A DNA stretch of 64,000 nucleotides from Phycisphaerae bacterium (GCA_018003015.1 JAGNEZ010000009.1:1-64000), one strand, 5' to 3'; counted from the stretch's first letter, positions 8,497-16,969 are shown. Numbers and translations: made by a program. The notes: generated from the letters alone by a model not told the origin.

Positions 8497-9552
8497 TCAC
8501 TTGGACTGGGGAGGCGTGGCGACCTTGACCACTCTGAAGCGCACCTTGGGCAGAGGTGGAACGACCCGAACGTCCTCGAAACCCGGCGGGAACACGAAAT
8601 GCACCTCGCGCGGAATCCCCTCCCGCGAAACCGCCGGTGCGGTCTCCGTGATTGTCTTCGGCTCGGGGGCCAGATCCTCCCGTTCGATACTCACAAACGC
8701 AATCACATCCTTGTTCGTCAATACACGCGGCTTGCCGGCAGGCACAATCACTTCGATGTGCTGGACCTGGTCATCCTCGTCGGCCCACTCCACCCGGTAC
8801 TCGCCCTCCGGCCGATACGACGGCCACAGCTCGCACAACGGAATCGCAGTCAGCCGGTAAGTCTCAAAACCCTGTCGGCGGGTGACCGAAATCGTCACTT
8901 GGTCCGGAACGAAGGTCACATCGAGTCCCTGCCACTTCTGCCGAGCCAACTGCTCCTCGAAACTGTCACTCGAACGGTTGCGAAGCTGCTCCTCGATCGG
9001 GAGCACCAGCCGACGCTCGGCCGAAGCGCGCTCATCGCGTTGGCTGGCCAGCAGCCGAGCCTTCACTTTGGCCGGTTCCACGCGCGGCGGGCCCTTCAAC
9101 TCGTTGGCAAAAACACCGGGATCAGCCTCAAGCGTGATCTCGACTTCGACGAACCGATCCACCGTGTACCGAATGAACTCTCGGCTGAGACCGAGGACGT
9201 GCAAGCCGCGACCGGAGACCCACTTCTGCACTTCGTCGCGTACCTTGATCTCGTCGCTCCGAGTGCCCGTGGCCGGCAAGGGCAGCTTCAGCGTCAAGCC
9301 ACCCCGCCCTTCCTCGATTTCGAGCTTGCCGATGGCTGCCTTCGCGCCACCCAACTTGGCGGCAACCTGAACCTTGTCCGGTGTCTCGGGCAAGGACCCC
9401 TCCATCCGCACCACGAGGTCCGAACCCGTCGGCACATTCAACCGAAGAGTGAGCTCGATATCACGCGTCTCCTGGCTGGCCAGATCGGCATAGACCCATA
9501 CCAGAACAGTCAGGAACGCCGTCGCAACGATCAATTGAATCTGCGTCTTCAT
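8497..9552 (-). CDS. YbbR/CdaR-like regulator of diadenylate cyclase
   Basis: A single N-terminal membrane anchor (QLIVATAFLTVLVWVYAD, residues 5-22) is followed by about 325 extracytoplasmic residues predicted to form repeated beta-rich YbbR-like domains. The start resembles the short anchor of CdaR-type proteins. Its best support is position: the ATG overlaps the cdaA stop as ATGA, the same gene order as cdaA-cdaR in Firmicutes, where CdaR regulates the cyclase. The individual YbbR repeats are divergent, so the domain call rests partly on context. The product has 351 residues. Confidence 0.8.
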   Translation of the reverse strand: MKTQIQLIVATAFLTVLVWVYADLASQETRDIELTLRLNVPTGSDLVVRMEGSLPETPDKVQVAAKLGGAKAAIGKLEIEEGRGGLTLKLPLPATGTRSDEIKVRDEVQKWVSGRGLHVLGLSREFIRYTVDRFVEVEITLEADPGVFANELKGPPRVEPAKVKARLLASQRDERASAERRLVLPIEEQLRNRSSDSFEEQLARQKWQGLDVTFVPDQVTISVTRRQGFETYRLTAIPLCELWPSYRPEGEYRVEWADEDDQVQHIEVIVPAGKPRVLTNKDVIAFVSIEREDLAPEPKTITETAPAVSREGIPREVHFVFPPGFEDVRVVPPLPKVRFRVVKVATPPQSK

Positions 9553-10577
9553 GCCGGAGCCGCCTCCGGGGGGCGCTTTCCAGTCGCGACATCCACGGCC
9601 GGCGCGGCACCGGGTGCGATCGGCGTTTCACCAAGCTTGCCCCCGTCACCCGAACCTCGACCGTCACCACCGGACTCTCCACGACTCTCTTCCCGAACAC
9701 CGGCGACCGCGACCGGCCCTTCGCCAACCGGAGCACTGACGACCGGCTCCAGCCCCCCCTCTTCTGCCCCCTCAGGTCTGGCTCGCGTCCGGGCCAGGTG
9801 GCGACTCAGCACCCCGCCGAGCATCTCCGGGGCGATGTGAGCGTAGAGTCGGCCGTTCTCCGCGATCGAGATCGAACCGGTCTCCTCACTGACCACAACC
9901 ACCACCGCGTCTGAGTCCTGGCTCAGTCCAATGGCCGCCCGGTGCCGACTGCCCATCGACCGGTCCACGCCCTCCGCGTCGCCCAACGGAAACGGGCAGG
10001 CCGCGGCGGCAATCCGATCACGCTGAATGATCACCCCGAGATCATGCAAGGCCGTTCCCGGCCAGAAAATGGCATTCAGCAGCTCCGGCGACAGCCGGGC
10101 GTCCAGCCGAACCCCCTGCTCGACGATGTTGGCGAGCCCCACGTCCCGCTCAATGGCGATCAGCGCCCCGATCTTGTTCTTGGAGAACTGAACACACGCC
10201 GCCGTCACCGGCCGCACTACCCGCTCGATCTCACTCAGCCGGTCCCGCCGCCAGCGAGTCTCTCCCAGACGCATCAGACCCCGACGAAGCTCCGGCTGAA
10301 ATACAACCAGGGCTGCAAGGAACACCGTCCAGACCAATGGCCGATAGAGCACCATGATCCTGTCAAGATTGAACTTCTCGGCCAGGAATGTCACCACCAA
10401 AAAGCCGAGAACCAGCAGGATGAGCATGCCCTGCAGAAGTCGAGCCCCACGCGTTCCGTGCAGAAACCGTAGTACCGAGTAGACCACGATCCCGATCAAC
10501 AGCATCTCGAAGCCGATGGTGGGCAACCCATACAAGTCCGGGCGCATCAAGCTGTTGAGATAGTCGCGAAAGTCCAT
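9549..10577 (-). CDS. cdaA: diadenylate cyclase CdaA-like, with an unusual active-site motif
   Basis: CdaA makes c-di-AMP from two ATP. Three N-terminal membrane helices (roughly residues 22-39, 48-66 and 79-94) precede the DAC domain (about 110-240), with SKNKIGALIAIER, ARLSPELLNAIFWPGTALHD and SEETGSISIAENGRL all as expected. The RHR motif is intact (residues 211-213). The canonical DGA motif reads D179-L180-G181, keeping the aspartate but replacing glycine and alanine. The last 80 residues are a low-complexity Gly/Glu/Pro tail of unknown role. It is the first gene of the long minus-strand run, with a promoter-like sequence about 50 bases upstream. Confidence 0.93.
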   Translation of the reverse strand: MDFRDYLNSLMRPDLYGLPTIGFEMLLIGIVVYSVLRFLHGTRGARLLQGMLILLVLGFLVVTFLAEKFNLDRIMVLYRPLVWTVFLAALVVFQPELRRGLMRLGETRWRRDRLSEIERVVRPVTAACVQFSKNKIGALIAIERDVGLANIVEQGVRLDARLSPELLNAIFWPGTALHDLGVIIQRDRIAAAACPFPLGDAEGVDRSMGSRHRAAIGLSQDSDAVVVVVSEETGSISIAENGRLYAHIAPEMLGGVLSRHLARTRARPEGAEEGGLEPVVSAPVGEGPVAVAGVREESRGESGGDGRGSGDGGKLGETPIAPGAAPAVDVATGKRPPEAAPA

Positions 10578-10628
10578 GATTCACGCGCGTCAAGGGATGC
10601 AGGCACACGGCTTCCGTTGTCCCATTTG

Positions 10629-10657
10629 AGTATACGACACACCCAACTGGGCCGCAA
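10629..10657 (-). promoter_or_regulatory. candidate promoter of the cdaA-to-ftsY gene run
   Basis: On the minus strand TTGCGG (10652-10657) is separated by exactly 17 bases from TATACT (10629-10634), and the predicted start falls about 45 bases before the cdaA ATG. A six-base T-run of the def trailer lies just upstream. No other equally good promoter was seen until ftsY, so this may drive most of the eleven genes. Confidence 0.6.
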
Positions 10658-10696
10658 ACCGAAGATCGGTAAAAAAGCAATCAAGAGACCAGCAAA

Positions 10697-11230
10697 TCAC
10701 CGCTTGGCAGAGGCCCGGCGATACCGGCTCTCCAAATCCCCGATGGCCTTCTTGTTGGCGATCTTGTCGGCCCCATCCATGCGATCCACAATGAGCTTGC
10801 CGTCGAGATGATCAATCTCATGCTGCCAGATGCGGGCGACAAGACCCTCGCCCGCTAGTTCCACGCAACGTCCGGAGAGATCCTGACCCCGAAGCTTGCA
10901 CCGCCGTGCCCGCCGGATGCTCACCCTGACGTCCGGGACGGACAGACAGCCCTCCTCCGCCTCGATCAGCTCGGTGAGGTCCGCCAGCTCCGGATTCACC
11001 AAAACGGCATCATCCTGCGGCTCCCCAGTCGGGTTGTAGACGAACAATCGACGAGATACGCCCACCTGAGGAGCCGCCAGTCCCACGCCCCGCTCCTCGT
11101 GCATCAGCTCCAGCATCCGCTTGACCAGGGCCTCAAGCTTCCCATCGAAGACCTCCACCCGAGCGGCCTTACGCCGCAGACGAGGGTCAGGGTACTCGAT
11201 GATCCTCGTTGGGAGAGAACTCGTTACCAT
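10697..11230 (-). CDS. def: peptide deformylase
   Basis: This enzyme removes the formyl group from the N-terminal methionine of nascent proteins. The three signature motifs are present: GVGLAAPQVG, EGCLSVP with the metal-binding cysteine, and QHEIDHLDG, the HExxH metal site. The ATG at 11230 has GGAGG four bases upstream and gives a 177-residue product of normal size; the longer reading from 11290 is rejected. The tail RMDGADKIANKKAIGDLESRYRRA is basic. It is probably a separate transcription unit, since a good promoter lies between it and cdaA. Confidence 0.96.
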   Translation of the reverse strand: MVTSSLPTRIIEYPDPRLRRKAARVEVFDGKLEALVKRMLELMHEERGVGLAAPQVGVSRRLFVYNPTGEPQDDAVLVNPELADLTELIEAEEGCLSVPDVRVSIRRARRCKLRGQDLSGRCVELAGEGLVARIWQHEIDHLDGKLIVDRMDGADKIANKKAIGDLESRYRRASAKR

Positions 11231-11616
11231 GGATCCTCCGCCGAACCTACGCCCCACACGCCAAACCCATGCTCCGCATCGACGCGACACCCGTCGCCAA
11301 CCCCACCCACAACGACTCCACCTTGAATGCTCAGATCATTGTAGCAGCCTCTCCGCCGGCCAACAGCTACCCGCCCGCAAGCTCCAACCACACGGCCCCG
11401 TGAAGCACGGCACCCAACGACCCCGCCGCCCCGCACGGCCCCCACGCGTCAGCCACCCCGCACCGGCCACACCCAAGCCCCTTGGTGACAAACGGAGATC
11501 CCCTGCCCTGAAAATCACTCATAGCGAACTAATGAAATCTCGAATTCTAGGCCGACCTACGATGTGAAACCCACCCGCCGGACCAGCCTCGCCACCGCTT
11601 CGAGCCGATTCGGCTG
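11231..11616. other. def-lexA intergenic region
   Basis: These 386 bases hold no convincing gene; the short ORFs on both strands are proline-, arginine- or glycine-rich shadows. On the minus strand TACAAT (11338-11343) could be a -10 for def, but no acceptable -35 is found 15-18 bases upstream. A 13-base palindrome with arms AGCCGA and TCGGCT (11603-11615) follows the lexA stop and might be part of a terminator, although no T-run follows it. Confidence 0.4.
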
Positions 11617-12246
11617 TCACCGATAGGTGCGTATGACGCCAATCACCACACCTTGAATCTGGATATTCCGGACATAAATCGGCTCGTAGGCCGAGTTTGC
11701 AGGCTGCAACCGAACGCGATTCTTCTCTCGATAGAACTTCTTGAGCGTTGCCTCCCCATCCGGCAGAAGCGCTACCACCGTTTCTCCGTCACGGGCCGAC
11801 TCGCGGCGCTCGACCACAACCAGGTCACCATCACGAATCTGCTCGTCAATCATGCTATCGCCGCGAACCTTCAGCACAAACGCCCCTCGCGGCGCGTGAA
11901 ACACCTCTCCCAGGTCAACCGTCTCTTCGTTCTCGATCGCTTCGATCGGCAAGCCCGCTGCGATGTGCCCGACCATCCGAAGCCGCGAACTCGGCTCATC
12001 CGGGAACTCCACCCGCGACGTAAGCTCCAAAGAGCGTGCCCTGTGTCGCGAATGACGCAAGAGCCCCTTCTTTTCGAGAGCGCCCACGTGCTCGAACACG
12101 GTAACCTTGCTGACGTCGAGGACATCGGCCAATTCTTGCATCGTCGGGGAATAGCCATTCTTGCGCTGAAAATCGCGGATCAGCGTCAAGATGCGGAGCT
12201 GCTTCGGTGTCAACCGGGAAGAACCCACGCTTGATCGACTTGACAT
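11617..12246 (-). CDS. lexA: LexA repressor
   Basis: LexA represses SOS genes and cleaves itself when RecA is activated by DNA damage. The 209-residue product has an N-terminal winged helix (TPKQLRILTLIRDFQRKNGYSPTMQELADVLDV, then a recognition helix near 45-60). The cleavage site is A97-G98 in GHIAAGLP. The protease dyad is S131 in GDSM and K169 in ATLKKF, followed by NSAYEPI and GVVIGVIRTYR. GGAG lies eight bases before the ATG. No known LexA box type (CTGT-N8-ACAG or GAAC-N4-GTTC) was found upstream, so the operator is unclear. An upstream hypothetical gene may be cotranscribed. Confidence 0.95.
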   Translation of the reverse strand: MSSRSSVGSSRLTPKQLRILTLIRDFQRKNGYSPTMQELADVLDVSKVTVFEHVGALEKKGLLRHSRHRARSLELTSRVEFPDEPSSRLRMVGHIAAGLPIEAIENEETVDLGEVFHAPRGAFVLKVRGDSMIDEQIRDGDLVVVERRESARDGETVVALLPDGEATLKKFYREKNRVRLQPANSAYEPIYVRNIQIQGVVIGVIRTYR

Positions 12247-12580
12247 GGCTTGTCTCCATCCGTGGCCAGACCGGCCGGTCCAGGAGTCCGCTCAGTCCGT
12301 CAGGACCCACCACCACCAGCGGCCAAACCTCACCTCCCGGCGAGCTCCGCCCCCCATCGACTCGGCCCATGCCGAGATACCTCGCCAGAAATCTGGCTGC
12401 CCGCTCCACCCGCGAAATGGCCCCATCAAACCGCCCTAATTCCACCGCCCCAACCAGTTCACGCCGCCCGGTCGCATCGCTGACCACCCCCAGTCCGTCC
12501 GAGGCAATCACCTGCCTAAAGACCCCGCCTGGACCCAAAACGCAAAGCGGCAACCCGTCGCCAACCATCTGCGTGCCCAT
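11996..12580 (-). CDS. hypothetical protein upstream of and overlapping lexA
   Basis: I do not recognise this product. The ATG at 12580 is preceded at eight bases by a full AAGGAGG (12589-12595), the best ribosome-binding site in the window, and about 100 bases downstream of a near-consensus promoter, so translation is likely. The first 110 residues look protein-like (VLGPGGVFRQVIASDGLG, ELVGAVELGRFDGAIS). The frame then runs 251 bases into lexA in another phase before stopping, which is unusual. Either the overlap is real, or the true gene ends near the lexA start and an indel hides its stop. The upstream extension to 12691 is probably untranslated leader. Confidence 0.45.
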   Translation of the reverse strand: MGTQMVGDGLPLCVLGPGGVFRQVIASDGLGVVSDATGRRELVGAVELGRFDGAISRVERAARFLARYLGMGRVDGGRSSPGGEVWPLVVVGPDGLSGLLDRPVWPRMETSHVKSIKRGFFPVDTEAAPHLDADPRFSAQEWLFPDDARIGRCPRRQQGYRVRARGRSRKEGALASFATQGTLFGAYVAGGVPG

Positions 12581-12692
12581 CGTGCCCGCCTCCTTGCGGT
12601 TCTCGCTCAGACGCCACCGCCACAGCAGCGACGCATCCTCACCCTTGCTGCCACGTCCTCGGCCCCGCCAACCACGTGTTGCTTCGATCATG

Positions 12693-12721
12693 AGTATACC
12701 CTAACATAGACCGAACGTCAA
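12693..12721 (-). promoter_or_regulatory. near-consensus sigma-70 promoter of the lexA transcription unit
   Basis: TTGACG (12716-12721) and TATACT (12693-12698) on the minus strand are separated by exactly 17 bases. The predicted start is near 12686, giving a leader of about 105 bases to the ATG at 12580. This is the strongest promoter-like sequence seen in the window. Any LexA operator should be close to it, but no clear palindrome is visible. Confidence 0.7.
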
Positions 12722-13023
12722 GCCCGAAAACCACTTTTCCGCACAAAGAGCCACACCGGCTTTCCAGGGATGGAGGCTCATGCCATATCTGGTGGGCCAT
12801 CGTCCTAACGGCCACAAGGCGTAGCGTATATCGGCCGACCGCCAGAAAGCTCTTGACCACCCGAATGGCCGCCTCCGTCTCGCGACATTATCGGAACTTC
12901 GGCGCCATTCCATCCACCGCTGAAACCCGTCCAGGTGGTTTCCATCTCGACCGGAATAGGCCACAATAAAGCAGCCGTGGCGCTCACCAGGAAGACGCCA
13001 CTGGCCAGCGAGGACCACACCCC
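12722..13023. other. divergent intergenic region between the lexA unit and the TlpA-like gene
   Basis: About 300 bases without a supported gene. A weak plus-strand promoter, TTTCCA (12939-12944) and CACAAT (12962-12967) with a 17-base spacer, could serve the gene at 13024. The minus-strand reading here has no family similarity I can see. Confidence 0.35.
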
Positions 13024-14916
13024 ATGTGCCGCGTCACAACCCTATCTGAGACCCTTGTAGTTCTTTTAGCTTGTACGATGCACTACGGCCATGCCCAGCC
13101 GACCACCGGACCCGCCAGTCAACCGGCCACCGGCCCTGTCATCCAGGGCATGGTCCTCAACGAGAGCGGGGGCGGAATCGCCAGGGCAACCGTCCGCATC
13201 GAGTCGCTGGATGCGGCGGCCGATGATCCCCCCTTGGTCGAGGTCGTGAGCAACTCGACAGGCGACATCTCCGCCCAACTGCCTCGCCCCCTGCAGGGCT
13301 CCGTTCGCGTTCGCGTCCACATGGACGGCTTCAACGACTTCGTCGACGAATACGACGTCTCCGACCCCGAAAACCCACCCTTCATCGACGCAACGTTGAC
13401 CGGAACGGCCGTCCTCACTGGTCGAGTCAGCGCCGCGGCCACCGGCAAGCCTCTCGCCGGAGTCGCGGTCCGCTGTGAGACCGGCTTGCGTTCGCTCAAT
13501 GCCCAGACCGATACCGACGGGGAGTTCTCCTTCACCAACGTGACTCGGGGCAACGCGACCTTGACTTTCACCGCCGAAGGCTTCGGCATCGAGCGGCGCA
13601 TCGTCGGTATCATGACCAACCACGCCAAAACCGACATCCAGCTTCGCCCGGAACGTGCAGTCGAAGTCAACGTGGAAGACAACCTCGGCAAGCCGGCCGC
13701 CGCCGTGGCCATCGAAGCCCTCATCGAGCCCAGCAGCGACTACATCGAGGCAACCACCGACGCTAACGGCCGTGCCAGGCTCAAAGGCGTTCATCTCGAG
13801 GCAACCGCTATCCAGTTCCGCCTCAACGGCGACCGCTACGTCCGCAACCGCGAGTTCGTCAAGTCCATCACCATGCCCGACCCGACCACGCAGCCTGAAG
13901 AGCCGCTCTTGGTCACACGACGGCTTACCGTGCGAATCGCCGCGAGAATGACCGGCAAGGTGGTCAATGCCGCTGGTGAGCCTGTGAGTGGCACCCGCGT
14001 GTTCGTGGGCAAGCAGCTTCGCCCGGATATGCCGACCACGTGGACGGACGACGAGGGCAAGTACGAACTCGCCCGCCTGGAGCCCGGCTTCAGCATCGTC
14101 TCCTTCCAGCATCTCGACTACGCCACCTCCATCCGCGAATGTCGCCTGCCGCCCGATCAGGTGACCACCTTAGACGCCAAGCTGTTGCCGGGAAAACCAC
14201 TCGGCGGAACGATCGTCGACAACAAGGGCAGGCCCGTGGGCGCGGTCTTCGTCTCGGCCGACTCGTGGAAAGGCTATGAGACCCTCGGTCTGCGTCTGCT
14301 GACCGGCGACGACGGCCGGTTCGGTTTTGACAACGCACCAGACGGCGAAATCGAGTTCAGCTTCGTCAAACCGGGCTTCGGCCCGCCCGTCACACAAACC
14401 CTTGCTGCAGGCAAGAGCGACTACCGCATCGTCCTCAAGGAGGAAGCGGTGGCCGCGGACAACTCCGGCGCTGAGGCCAAAATCCAGACCGGCGATGCCA
14501 TGCCCGATCTGGCCGTCACCGATACCGACGGCATGCAGTACAAACTCGCCGATCTCCGAGGCAAGTACGTCTTCCTCGATTGCTGGGCCAGTTGGTGCGG
14601 CCCGTGTGTCGCCGAGATCCCCAACCTGAAGGCGCTGCGCGAGGCCACCAGAGACCGGACCGATTTCCTGCTCCTCGGCATCAGCCTGGACCGTGACCGC
14701 GATGCCTTCAAGGCGGCCATCAAGAAACACGGCATGGACTGGCCACAGGTCTTCGGCCCCAAATCCGGCGGCACGGAAGTCTTCGAGGCGCTCAACGGCG
14801 TGGGCATCCCCTACACCTGCCTGATCGGTCCGGATGGCAAGATCCTCGCTCAGAACATCCGCGGACCCGACACGGTCGACGAGGTCAAGAAACACTTGCC
14901 GAAGAAGAGAGAATAG
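13024..14916 (+). CDS. exported carboxypeptidase-regulatory-repeat protein with C-terminal TlpA-like thioredoxin domain
   Basis: The 630-residue product has a signal peptide ending about residue 24 (GHAQ) followed by a TTGPASQPATGP linker. Several tandem carboxypeptidase-regulatory-like (Ig-like) beta domains occupy roughly residues 38-470; examples of their edges are VIQGMVLNESGGGIARATV, LTGRVSAAATGKPLAGVAV, MTGKVVNAAGEPVSGTRVF and LGGTIVDNKGRPVGAVFV. A TlpA/ResA-like AhpC/TSA domain follows (about 495-628), with the redox motif WCGPC in WASWCGPCVAEIPNL. It is probably a periplasmic or surface thiol oxidoreductase carried on a long stalk; partner unknown. GAGGA lies about ten bases before the ATG. 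It diverges from the lexA unit. Confidence 0.88.
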   Translation: MCRVTTLSETLVVLLACTMHYGHAQPTTGPASQPATGPVIQGMVLNESGGGIARATVRIESLDAAADDPPLVEVVSNSTGDISAQLPRPLQGSVRVRVHMDGFNDFVDEYDVSDPENPPFIDATLTGTAVLTGRVSAAATGKPLAGVAVRCETGLRSLNAQTDTDGEFSFTNVTRGNATLTFTAEGFGIERRIVGIMTNHAKTDIQLRPERAVEVNVEDNLGKPAAAVAIEALIEPSSDYIEATTDANGRARLKGVHLEATAIQFRLNGDRYVRNREFVKSITMPDPTTQPEEPLLVTRRLTVRIAARMTGKVVNAAGEPVSGTRVFVGKQLRPDMPTTWTDDEGKYELARLEPGFSIVSFQHLDYATSIRECRLPPDQVTTLDAKLLPGKPLGGTIVDNKGRPVGAVFVSADSWKGYETLGLRLLTGDDGRFGFDNAPDGEIEFSFVKPGFGPPVTQTLAAGKSDYRIVLKEEAVAADNSGAEAKIQTGDAMPDLAVTDTDGMQYKLADLRGKYVFLDCWASWCGPCVAEIPNLKALREATRDRTDFLLLGISLDRDRDAFKAAIKKHGMDWPQVFGPKSGGTEVFEALNGVGIPYTCLIGPDGKILAQNIRGPDTVDEVKKHLPKKRE

Positions 14917-14964
14917 CACCCCGCGGCCGGCGATCCGCAGCCCGCTCCTCGTCCAAGGAGACGC

Positions 14965-14993
14965 TTGGCAACCGGCGCGTTTTCGGCGATAGT
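14965..14993 (+). promoter_or_regulatory. candidate promoter giving a leaderless mRNA
   Basis: TTGGCA (14965-14970) is 17 bases from GATAGT (14988-14993). The expected transcription start coincides with the ATG at 15000, which has no ribosome-binding site, so the metallo-hydrolase message may be leaderless. Confidence 0.45.
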
Positions 14994-14999
14994 GCCGCT

Positions 15000-15929
15000 A
15001 TGGCATCGCTCATGGTGGAGAAGCAGGTTGGCACCGTCCGGCTTCAGGGCTTCAGTCTGGCCGGCGAAGAGAACGTCATCGCCGCGCCCGAGCTGAACGT
15101 GGCCTTCGACGTCGGCCGGGCCCCCCGCGAAGTGGTCGCCATGGACCACGTGTGCCTCAGCCACGGACACATGGATCACGCCGCCGGTCTGGCCTACTAC
15201 TTCTCCCAGCGCAACTTCCAGGACATGCCTGCCGGCACCGTGCTCGTCCAAAACAAGCTCGTCGGGCCGATCCAGGACCTGATGCGAGTCTGGGCGCGAA
15301 TCGAAGGCCACCTTTCACCCCACAACGTGGTCGGCGTGGACGAGGACGAAGACTACGAGGTGCGCCGTGGACTGGTGGTGCGGCCCTTCCGCGTCCGGCA
15401 TCCCGGCCCAACCCTGGGCTTCTCTCTCATCGAGGTCCGCAAGAAACTCAAGCCCGAGTACGCGGAGCTGTCCGGACCGCAAATCGTCGATCTCAAAAGG
15501 GCCGGCAAGGAAATCGAGTACCGGCTCGAAGTACCCAAGGTCGCCTTCTGCGGCGACACCCAGGCCGGACCATTCCTCGATCACGACCACGTCCGTAACG
15601 CCGAAGTAATCATCCTGGAATGCACCTTCTTCGAACCGGATCACCTCGATCGCGCTCGCAAGGGCCAGCACACCCACGTCCAGGATCTGCCCGCCATCAT
15701 GGAGCGGCTCCGCAACCCGCACGTGGTCATCAGCCACATTACCCGGCGAACCTTTATGCACGAGGTGAAGCAGACCCTGCAGCGAATGCTCAAGCCGGTG
15801 GATCTCGAACGAATCACCATCCTCATGGATCGCCCGCGGCGAACGCAGCCTCCGATGGAAAAACCGGCAAGCCTCCAGGGCGGTCAGAACGCTGACCGAG
15901 GCAAGCCCCAAGCCACCCGCGATGGCTGA
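15000..15929 (+). CDS. metallo-beta-lactamase-fold hydrolase, RNase Z-like
   Basis: The 309-residue protein has the MBL-fold metal motif H55-x-H57-x-D59-H60 in LSHGHMDHAAGL, a later metal ligand region in KVAFCGDTQAGPF, and a C-terminal VISHITRRTF block typical of the RNase Z/ElaC-like branch. It lacks the flexible exosite arm I would expect in a true tRNase Z, so the substrate is open. No signal peptide is present, so it should be cytoplasmic. No Shine-Dalgarno precedes the ATG at 15000; an ATG at 15012 is the alternative start. It stands alone between the TlpA-like gene and a convergent sugar-isomerase-like gene. Confidence 0.85.
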   Translation: MASLMVEKQVGTVRLQGFSLAGEENVIAAPELNVAFDVGRAPREVVAMDHVCLSHGHMDHAAGLAYYFSQRNFQDMPAGTVLVQNKLVGPIQDLMRVWARIEGHLSPHNVVGVDEDEDYEVRRGLVVRPFRVRHPGPTLGFSLIEVRKKLKPEYAELSGPQIVDLKRAGKEIEYRLEVPKVAFCGDTQAGPFLDHDHVRNAEVIILECTFFEPDHLDRARKGQHTHVQDLPAIMERLRNPHVVISHITRRTFMHEVKQTLQRMLKPVDLERITILMDRPRRTQPPMEKPASLQGGQNADRGKPQATRDG

Positions 15930-15967
15930 GCCTCCCTCAGCCGGCCCGCACCGAACGCAGGCCTCCT

Positions 15968-16915
15968 TCACGCCGCCAGCATGACCGCCCGGGTCTTCTC
16001 CAACGCCGTCCTGGCCACGACCGCCGGATCCTGCCGGTAATACTCGGGATTGAATAGCTCAATCGACAGCGGTCCGGGATACCCGATCGCCCGCAGGTCA
16101 CGGAACAACTGCTTGAGCGGCGCAATGCCGTCGCCCGGGTAGACCCGATCCTTGTCACCTATCTTCTCACGAGGCGGATCGGCCGGATAATCGTTGAGAT
16201 GAAACCCGCCCAAGATCGCCGGATTCACCAGCCGGATACTCGACAGCGCCGATCCGCCTTTGTAGAGGTGGTACACATCGGCCAGCACGGTCGCCTTGGG
16301 ATGGTGGGCCTCCAGAGCCACGAGTATCGCCTGCCCCAACCGGTGGAGAAAACCCGCCGCCCCCCAGATCTCCAGAGCGGGCAGAACCCCCTCCCGTTCG
16401 CCCAGCTCCAGTAGCTCACGGTATCGCTCGGCCGCTCTCAACGGGTCCACGTTCTTCACATCGCCAAGCGGCGGGGCGGCCAGGTACAGCCCACCAATCC
16501 GGGCAAGCTGACCCATCCGTCGCTTGGCCTCCTCAAACGCCCTCGACCGCTTGCCCTCGTCGTCAACCATCCACTCGAAGAAAGCGATCGCTCCGGTGAC
16601 GGCCAGCCCCCGATCCTGCAACCGCTTGGCCAGATCACTGAGCGAACCACCCCCCTCCACGTGCCGATCCAGTTCATCAACCCAGGGCTCAATCCCGCCG
16701 TACCCGGCCCGGGCCGCGATGTCGACGACCTGGGCAATCGGCACCTTGTGTCCCCGCAAGGTGCTTGTGTTCAGGCTGATGCGGTACTCGCGCGGCGGAC
16801 CACCGGCGGACCGGTCCCCATCACTCTCCACAACCGCTACACCGGGTACAGCCGCCAGAGCCCCACCCACCGCGCCACCCGCCAGAACCTGCCGCCGCGT
16901 CAGCTCAATCCCCAT
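15968..16915 (-). CDS. exported sugar phosphate isomerase/epimerase-like TIM-barrel protein
   Basis: The N-terminus MGIELTRRQVLAGGAVGGALA is a twin-arginine-type signal (TRRQVL followed by a hydrophobic stretch). The rest is a xylose-isomerase-like TIM barrel of the AP endonuclease 2 family: HKVPIAQVVDIAARAGYGGIEPW, ALEIWGAAGFLH, VLADVYHLYKGG, GGFHLNDYP and VYPGDGIAPLKQLFRDL carry the Glu, Asp and His positions expected to bind metal. The 315-residue length fits. GGGGAG precedes the chosen ATG at 16915; a longer frame to 17110 would overlap larA and is rejected. Substrate unknown; such genes are frequent in planctomycetes. Confidence 0.87.
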   Translation of the reverse strand: MGIELTRRQVLAGGAVGGALAAVPGVAVVESDGDRSAGGPPREYRISLNTSTLRGHKVPIAQVVDIAARAGYGGIEPWVDELDRHVEGGGSLSDLAKRLQDRGLAVTGAIAFFEWMVDDEGKRSRAFEEAKRRMGQLARIGGLYLAAPPLGDVKNVDPLRAAERYRELLELGEREGVLPALEIWGAAGFLHRLGQAILVALEAHHPKATVLADVYHLYKGGSALSSIRLVNPAILGGFHLNDYPADPPREKIGDKDRVYPGDGIAPLKQLFRDLRAIGYPGPLSIELFNPEYYRQDPAVVARTALEKTRAVMLAA

Positions 16916-16969
16916 GATCTGCACTCCCCAATCGCCAGCCGTGTCTCCCTTTCCCAAAGCCGCCAGGGT

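Noticed and set aside
8179-9840. Open reading frame of 553 codons on the plus strand
   Set aside because: Antisense to cdaA, the YbbR-like gene and proA, all of which are well supported.
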